Below, piece after piece: positions 57,991-64,000 of a stretch of DNA of 64,000 bases. The translations under genes and the position numbers were made by a program. A model generated the notes under the pieces. That model did no database searches and had not been told where the DNA came from. It was given only the letters and a program-made list of their open reading frames with translations. Source of the DNA: Leptoclinus maculatus (taxonomy: Eukaryota; Chordata; Actinopteri; Perciformes; Stichaeidae); assembly GCA_032191485.1 (NCBI GenBank), contig JAVDOI010000010.1, positions 6,999,318-7,063,317 on the forward strand, read 5' to 3'. The first letter of the stretch is position 1; every line of letters starts with the position of its first letter.

Positions 57991-58689
57991 AAAAAACTGA
58001 TTTTTCAATCTTCCCCATCTGCGTTTTTGTTGTCTTCATGTACTCACAGACTTTAGGGTGCACTCCTGCAAAGTCCGTGAGGGGTTAGGACTGCCCCACT
58101 GTCAAATCATCGAGTGTTTGAGGCTCTTTTGCAGACATTTTGAGCCCTTTATGAACCCTTTCCGTAAGTCCACACTTCTGCAGACTTTGCGCAAGGGAAT
58201 TACCCACAATTCATAGCAATGTGGCGTTAAACACGGGGTTACCAGTGGAAGCATGGAGACAAATTACATTTACCCAGAAACATTAAGGATTAAAGATGGA
58301 ACATAAAAACACATGAAATCAGAGGAATGGAAGCAGAGATTATATTACACAGATTTATTCATCAAACATTTAATTTAGTCGTTGAAGCTGTTTTGACAAA
58401 AACGAGTAAATAGATTATTTGAATATTAACTCTCATCTTGTGAGAAAAGAGCCTGAAAGAATCAAGGAATAAAAAGTATAAAATAAATACCCACAATTGT
58501 AAATAATATTGTTTAACGTTATCGTGGTAACGTGATATGTTGCAGCAAAGTGCTGTAACATTGGTATTTACACCATTTTAAGCCCTTACAGTCTCTCACA
58601 CTCAACCATTTACCAGGTGACGTCAGTAAATCCCTGAGGGTTCAGGGTTCAAGGCCTTAGGGGGACATTGGGATTGGGCCTCATTGTGT

Positions 58690-58860
58690 GGGTCAACCAT
58701 GGATGTATAAAGAGAACTGGATAGAGCGTCGGAGGTGGCGGCCCATTCATTCCTATGATATTGCTCAGTGGTGCATGAAGCAAAAAAAAGTTTTGTAAAA
58801 AAATCGCAGTATAAAATTCAGATAAAATGATCTGGATCTTCAGGCGAGCAAGCACACTAA
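58690..58860. mobile_element. Probable interspersed teleost repeat
   Basis: ACCATGGATGTATAAAGAGA, followed by GGCCCATTCATTCCTATGAT and GCTCAGTGGTGCATGAAGC, resembles a repeat I recall from several fish genomes. The boundaries and class are not clear. Confidence 0.4.
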
Positions 58861-59262
58861 CATTTCCTTTAACCCCGCCTCCAAACCCTCGTTCTCGGGA
58901 TCATTCACATGAAAGGAGGAAGGAAAATAACTCTGAACTCAGCTACTAGTGCACTTTACTACTTTTAGGACTATTCAAGTGTTCCTACTGGGAAGTTGAT
59001 TCACCTAAAAAAAAAAAGAAAGACATCTCTTGTAGGTCTTTGGTCTTTGGTCATAGTTTGGCCTCTATGTAAAATTAGCTGTAAAGTCCGCCGCTCTTCC
59101 TGGGGGCTTGTTGTCAACTATACCGGTGACTGTATAGTTGCGACATCACATCCTTATGCAAGTCCTGATTACTAGTTTAAGGCAGGACTATGTTTCCTGC
59201 CTTTTCAAAAGTGTTGTACATTTTCAATTCAAACAAATCCTTTTAAGAAGCAAATAATCCAT

Positions 59263-59268
59263 TTTATT
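59263..59268 (-). terminator. Candidate poly(A) signal of cpn2
   Basis: AATAAA on the minus strand, about 370 bases after the cpn2 stop codon. Confidence 0.5.
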
Positions 59269-59640
59269 GACCTTTTACATTGGCAGCTGTTCCAAAACAT
59301 TCCTAAGTATTCTGTACTTGTTCAGTTTGACAATGCCAGTGTACATAAACAAGGGAGCCAGAAGCATCTACTGAGATTCAACATATTAGCAGATGATTAC
59401 TCAAAGTTCCTTTTAGCAGTGATCTTAAAAAGCAGTGGGCTGAACTTTGAACTTCACAAGAAAAGGGTTCATCCACCCCTCTTATCATCCAGCAGCATGC
59501 TTATCAAATAGTGAGTTAGAGGTTTGTTTAGAGTATCGACTGTGACAGTCTGAACATATGGTGTGGCTCTTTGTATGAAGAAAGGCTGAATGCATGACAA
59601 TGTATTTGCACAGAGAACAAAGTCTGAATAAGAAGAACAA

Positions 59641-61206
59641 CTACTGAACAGGGATCTCGATTATTGTCTCATTGCTACATTGACGCTCATTTTTCAAAAT
59701 ATGCTCCATAATGCTGCCGTCATCCTCCTGAAACTGTACCTTCACTGTCAGTGGAGAGCATTTGTCCACTTTACATTTGATAATTACAGTGTCACCGGTA
59801 GCTTGAAGGCTACAGCTCCTGAGATCAGGCATGTCATCGCTAGACACCGGACACACCAGCTGGTCCTTTTCGATGGAGACGACTGCCCGTCCTCTCAAAA
59901 AATGGGGGCTCGCGCAGAGCATTCTGTCAAGCATCTCTATATCTCTGCTGTTTGCCAGCATCCAGTCGTGCAGATATGACATGTGGCAGTCACATTTCCA
60001 GGGGTTCCCGTGCAGTCTCATTGTGTACTGGAGGACAAAAGTGTCTAAAAGGCCCAGTGGGAGAGTTTCCAGCTGGTTGTCAGACAGGTAGAGCTGCTGA
60101 AGGAGAAGCTGGTCCTCAAACAGTTTACTGTCCACCTTGCTCAGGTTGTTCTTGTGAAGATAGATTCCCTTGATGCTAATTAGATTATGAAAAATCATTT
60201 CAGGCAGCAGGTTGAGCTGGTTTTCAGACAGATCGAGATTCTCAAGGGCTGTAACATTTCTAAAAATGTCCTCAGGAAGGTCAGAGAGCTGGTTAGAGGA
60301 CAAGATGAGGTCGGTGAGAGACGTCAAACTGCACAGAGAGGACAGCTCAGTCAATCTGTTCCCTTTTAGATTCAGCTCCTTCAAATTTGTTGTCTCGAAT
60401 CCAAACACTTTATCGCTGAAAATTGTAAGTAGGTTTCCGCGGAGGTTCAGCACCTTCAGTTTGGTTAACACAAAGAAGATATCGTCAGCGAGTTCTGATA
60501 TCTTATTCCCCTCAAAGTGCAGCTCTATCAGCTGAGAAATGTTGTGGAACATGTCAGATGTCAGATTGCTGATGAGGTTGTTGTTCATTCTCAGGATCTC
60601 CAGTCTTGCCAGACCAGAAAAAGTTTCCCTTTTTACGTCTTCAAGCATATTTTGGGACAAATCCAGGACACGCAGATTAAGGAGGTTCAGGAAAGGGAAT
60701 GGAGGCAGATCTGATAAGATGTTGCCCTTCATCTGCAGAGTTTCGAGCTGTTTAAGAGAGTCAAACATGCCAGGAAGCAAGGTCTTGAACCGGTTGAAGT
60801 TAAGCAACAGTTTAGTCAAGTTTCCTTGCTTTGAGAAAGTCCCCAAATACAAATGCTCCAGCCAGGGGTTCCCACTGATTTCCAGCTCCTGCAGCTCAGT
60901 CAGATGCTCAAAAGCCTCAGCGTGAACACTTCTTAGTGCATTACTTAGGAAGATAAGCTTGGTGAGTTGGGGGCTCTCCTCTAAAGTGTGGGAGAACAGG
61001 TACGATACGGCTGAATTGATCAGGATAAAGTCTTTGACCTGCCTGGACATGTTCTTGGGTAAAGAGACCATCCGTTCATAAGAACACAGTATTTGGACGG
61101 AAGTGAAACACTGGCAATTGTATGGACAAGAGGTTTGTGACTGTGTGTTGCCTCTGTGACAGAGAAGCAGTGCCAGGAACAGAATCAGGCCCAATTCTTT
61201 GTCCAT
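59641..61206 (-). CDS. cpn2: Carboxypeptidase N regulatory subunit (CPN2-like LRR protein)
   Basis: One uninterrupted coding exon encodes 521 residues. A signal peptide (LGLILFLALLLCHRG, about 1-22) is followed by a cysteine-rich LRR N-cap (CPYNCQCF), about twelve 24-residue LRRs (LxxLxLxxN), an LRR C-cap (NPWKCDCHMSYLHDW...C...C) and a C-terminal region with paired cysteines. No transmembrane helix or GPI signal is seen, so it should be secreted. The C-cap with LVCPV and the CPN2-like tail favour CPN2 over LRRC15 and GP5; human CPN2 is 545 residues. Known role: it stabilises the plasma carboxypeptidase N catalytic subunit CPN1. A 5' non-coding exon probably ends at 61331 (donor GTATGT) and splices to 61212, six bases before the ATG. 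Confidence 0.82.
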   Translation of the reverse strand: MDKELGLILFLALLLCHRGNTQSQTSCPYNCQCFTSVQILCSYERMVSLPKNMSRQVKDFILINSAVSYLFSHTLEESPQLTKLIFLSNALRSVHAEAFEHLTELQELEISGNPWLEHLYLGTFSKQGNLTKLLLNFNRFKTLLPGMFDSLKQLETLQMKGNILSDLPPFPFLNLLNLRVLDLSQNMLEDVKRETFSGLARLEILRMNNNLISNLTSDMFHNISQLIELHFEGNKISELADDIFFVLTKLKVLNLRGNLLTIFSDKVFGFETTNLKELNLKGNRLTELSSLCSLTSLTDLILSSNQLSDLPEDIFRNVTALENLDLSENQLNLLPEMIFHNLISIKGIYLHKNNLSKVDSKLFEDQLLLQQLYLSDNQLETLPLGLLDTFVLQYTMRLHGNPWKCDCHMSYLHDWMLANSRDIEMLDRMLCASPHFLRGRAVVSIEKDQLVCPVSSDDMPDLRSCSLQATGDTVIIKCKVDKCSPLTVKVQFQEDDGSIMEHILKNERQCSNETIIEIPVQ

Positions 61207-62275
61207 TTTTCACTGTCAAAACATGAAGAAAGTTTCTATAAATTAAAGTCGATTTTACTTTGATATAAGAGCAGAATAAAGGTACAAAAGCTGTTTGTTC
61301 CAATGAGAGAAGAATGAGAATCCAACATACCTGTGTGTTACAGGGATCCCGTAGCATTGAAACAAATTCTCCTGTCAATCCACAGGCCAGCTGACACAAA
61401 GTGCAAACGACACGTTTGAATTATGCAAGAAAAAAACCTTTGGTCAGCGGCCAGCTCCTGCCATGGTTTCATTTGCTCACAAAAAAAAAGGGGACAATCC
61501 TTTCGTCCAGCAATTCAACTCAGAGCAGAAAATAGGAAACTTTTATTTTATACTTTAATATTAATATACAACATGTAAAAAGGAATACAGTCTTCTAGGT
61601 GACTGAGTCTTCTGTCTGTTTTATTAGTATTAGTTTCAGCAGAAGTCTGTCAGAGATGTGTCACTATTTACCAAAACAGAGCAAATAGACACGAGCGGGA
61701 ATGTGCTGTCACGAGAAAAGTTACTCTTTCCAGTAATTATTTTTGTCCACCAGTAATAATTCTACAACCAGTGCGACTTCTACTTCTATTTATTTAACCT
61801 GGAGGTCTTTGAAGACACATCATTTCTTTAATGAGAGACCCTGAACAGCCAGGGTCTCACATAGAGTAATAACACAGAGAGGCATCAATTGGAGAGCTTG
61901 AGCATTGCAAATGATCCATTAAACATGTCTTTAATTGCTTTTGAAAGCACTACCTCAGCTGTAGTGTAAATACAAAATATGAATTGTGTTGTTTTAGTGT
62001 GTTTGAGTCCTGTGAGGTTTCAGTCGTTGAAGGAGACCATCTCCTCCACTAGGTGTCAGCCTGCTCCTCCTAACTTTGAAGTCAGAGTTGATGACATTCT
62101 TGGATCCTCCCTCTCCTCTGGGATGTTCCTTGAGGATGCACAGGTAATTATACACTGTTTCGGATCAGCTCCACCACGCCAAGCCTCCGGGACCTACATC
62201 AAGACAAATTTAGGAACCTTTTTATCTTTTTGAACTTTTTCCACTTTCATCATTTACATTTTCTAAAATCAAACA

Positions 62276-63645
62276 ATGGCCAATGCAGGTATACAGCTCC
62301 TTGGGTTCACGTTGGCCTTCCTGGGATTAATTGGCTCAATAGCATCCACAGTCATGGTGGAATGGAAAGCTTCGTCGTACGCAGGAGACAACATCATCAC
62401 AGCTCAGGCGATGTATGAAGGGCTGTGGAGGAGCTGTGTATCACAGAGCACTGGTCAAGTTCAGTGTAAAGTGTATGATTCACTTCTACAACTACCAGGT
62501 AATGTTGTTATACATATCATGTTTACAATATACTGTACTACTGATCATATCATCAGGCCCAGCACAGTGTGCGTAGAACAATCACAGTACATTGTGTCCT
62601 AAATCATCTCCCTTCATCATCATTTCTTCTTCTACAAATGGGTGTGGGAAGAAAAGGAGAAATGGAATTTTTTTTCAATATTTTATGAATTCAGGAAATG
62701 TCTAAATTTTAAAAGTAAGATGTGTGGGCCTGTATGCTGTAAAAGAGGAATGTGTGAATCTCTCTGGGCATTCAAACCTTCCTAAAAATGTCTTGCTGAG
62801 ACATGTCCGTCAAATACCAGCAGCTGGCTGAAAAAAAACACCTATTCTTCTTTTAAATCAATTTAAGAGAGATAGAAGTTATGGATTGTGTTGGATTTCA
62901 AATGTAAATGTAGCCTTTGTTAATGGATTTTTAACTTCTATATGATAAAAGGTTGATATGTGCTTCATCAGATAGGAATGCTTCGAGTACACCTCAGCTG
63001 GATGTGACTCATGTCGTCTGCACACCCCTCTGTTTTGTGCCTGTTGTTAACAAGAAGAACAATGAGATTTAATAAAGAACTTTCTTAAGCTTAGGTTTTG
63101 TTTAAGCTATCATTTAAGATACATTAGAAATAGGGGCAAGTAGTCACAAGTAATCACTGTTTGCAATTAATATGTTTTTGAAGTCAGAACAGGGATGACC
63201 CAGGAGGAAATTAATAAAAGAAATTAGAAAGCTGGGAAATTGCATGAAACTTGCTCAAATCTATGATTCTGTGCCGTGTCTTTGTTTCCAGGGATTGTAC
63301 AGGGCACACGTGGGCTGATGCTGAGCTCCATCTTGCTGTGCTTAATTGCTGTCTTGGTGGATATGGTGGGCATGAGGTGCACCACCTGTATGGCAGATCA
63401 ACCGGAGCAGAAGGACAAAGTGGCTCTAGCTGGAGGGGTTACCTTCATTATCGCTGGTCAGAGTCCATTCACTCACACATGCAAGATGTTGCACCACACT
63501 ACTGTGTGTTTTTGTTTAACCTGCAAAACTATAAAATGTTTTTCTGTTCATGGTTTTCAGGTGTGCTTGCTCTGGCGGGAACATCTTGGTATGGCCACAG
63601 AATAGCCAGGGACTTCTACAACCCATTCACTCCGACTAATTCTAG
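62276..63645 (+). CDS. cldn1: Claudin-1, first three coding exons (3' end outside window)
   Basis: Exons 62276-62498, 63292-63456 and 63561-63645 (223, 165 and 85 coding bases) have the lengths I recall for human CLDN1, with phases preserved. The protein starts MANAGIQLLGF and has the claudin signature W30, GLW 49-51, C54 and C64 in extracellular loop 1 (AMYEGLWRSC, TGQVQC), TM2 followed by a CTTC pair (possible palmitoylation), TM3 and the FYNPFTP loop-2 segment. It is a four-helix tight-junction protein. The fourth TM and the C-terminal PDZ ligand would be on an exon beyond 64000. Claudin-7 and -19 share the signature, but the start and neighbours favour claudin-1. Confidence 0.88.
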
Positions 63646-63821
63646 GTGAGGTCGTCCTTCTCTGCACATTCAGTCAGGAATTCACACTAATGATCACTGT
63701 GTCTGTGTGTAATGAGACACTGACTCTTGCCAACTAAACTATCTTTTATTATACTGTTGTTCTCCTGCCAGTCCAAGTTAATCAGGTAGTATTACACACT
63801 TAAAGAAATAGTTTTCAGTGG

Positions 63822-63962
63822 TGTAAAAGTTTTACAAGTGTACAAGTATCAATACCATTCTGTAAAAACTAAGTAAAACTCCTTCCCTCAAGTACAAGTA
63901 ATATCAGTAAAATGTACTTTAAGTATCAAAAGTAGAATCCCTTGCTGGGCAGTAACTATTGT
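63822..63962. mobile_element. Teleost repeat (AAGTACATTTTGAT family, inverted)
   Basis: AAAATGTACTTTAAGTATCA and nearby AAGTAAAACTCC and CAAGTACAAGTAAT motifs are the complement of the copy at 57690-57800. It lies in the cldn1 intron that leads out of the window. Confidence 0.6.
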
Positions 63963-64000
63963 ATATACTATATTTTGTAAATGGATCGTATATATTGTTT

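Larger units (their letters stand above)
50900..59200. other. Gene-poor interval between hes1 and cpn2
   Basis: I recognise no protein-coding exon here. Apart from the transposon remnants listed separately, the region has moderately GC-rich islands (51070-51360, 51500-51800, 52140-52860, 55880-56260, 57030-57310) and AT-rich DNA. The islands are candidates for hes1 or cpn2 regulatory elements; the sequence alone does not show function. Confidence 0.4.

Noticed and set aside
59680..60925. Plus-strand ORFs opposite cpn2
   Set aside because: Antisense shadows of the LRR codons; the minus-strand frame has signal peptide, caps and LRR consensus.
61979..62233. 84-codon ORF just upstream of cldn1
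   Set aside because: No similarity recognised; it ends before the claudin ATG and probably lies in promoter or 5' UTR sequence.

Overview
The window is teleost fish nuclear DNA. The genes are split by short GT-AG introns, the intergenic DNA is AT-rich, and the repeats are ones common in ray-finned fish (L2 and L1/Tx1 LINEs, Tc1/mariner, hAT MITEs, spread foldback MITEs). Exon structures of atp13a3, hes1, cpn2 and cldn1 match their vertebrate families. All exon joins were worked out by eye from splice sites and phase; none was confirmed with transcripts.

Layout. 1-4040: 3' part of a nucleolin-like gene (copy A), open at the left edge. 4143-7167: 5'-truncated L2 LINE with a long intact RT frame. 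7168-8583: third nucleolin fragment (copy C). 8584-9010: first two exons of a gk5-like kinase on the minus strand. 10330-23420: complete 22-exon nucleolin-like gene (copy B). Its first intron carries a 4.6-kb non-autonomous LTR retrotransposon with seemingly identical LTRs, and its fourth intron a hAT MITE with an 8-bp target duplication. 23740-38964: atp13a3 (P5B transport ATPase; 32 coding exons, 1243 residues). 39-49 kb: repeats and a gene-poor stretch. 49319-50587: hes1/her6-type bHLH-Orange repressor with a TATA promoter. 51-59 kb: gene-poor, with a decayed L1/Tx1 fragment. 59641-61206, minus: cpn2-like leucine-rich-repeat protein. 62276-63645: first three coding exons of cldn1; the last lies beyond the right edge. 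From memory, HES1, CPN2, ATP13A3 and, farther off, CLDN1 share human 3q28-q29, so the right two thirds look like conserved synteny.

The unusual part is the left 23 kb. Copy B encodes seven RRMs (RRM1, then RRM2-3-4 twice) where nucleolin normally has four. Each RRM4 is followed by a 9-residue proline/threonine/glycine repeat (5 and 14 units), and the usual RGG-rich tail is missing. Every RRM is a pair of exons starting and ending in phase 1, so blocks can be added or lost without breaking the frame. Between the two internal blocks I count about 30 substitutions in about 825 exonic bases. All change the protein, whereas about 642 bases of matching intron differ at one position. Copies A and C show the same pattern. 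This points to very strong diversifying selection on a young, recombining array, or to intron homogenisation beside it. Assembly error in near-identical repeats must be excluded first.
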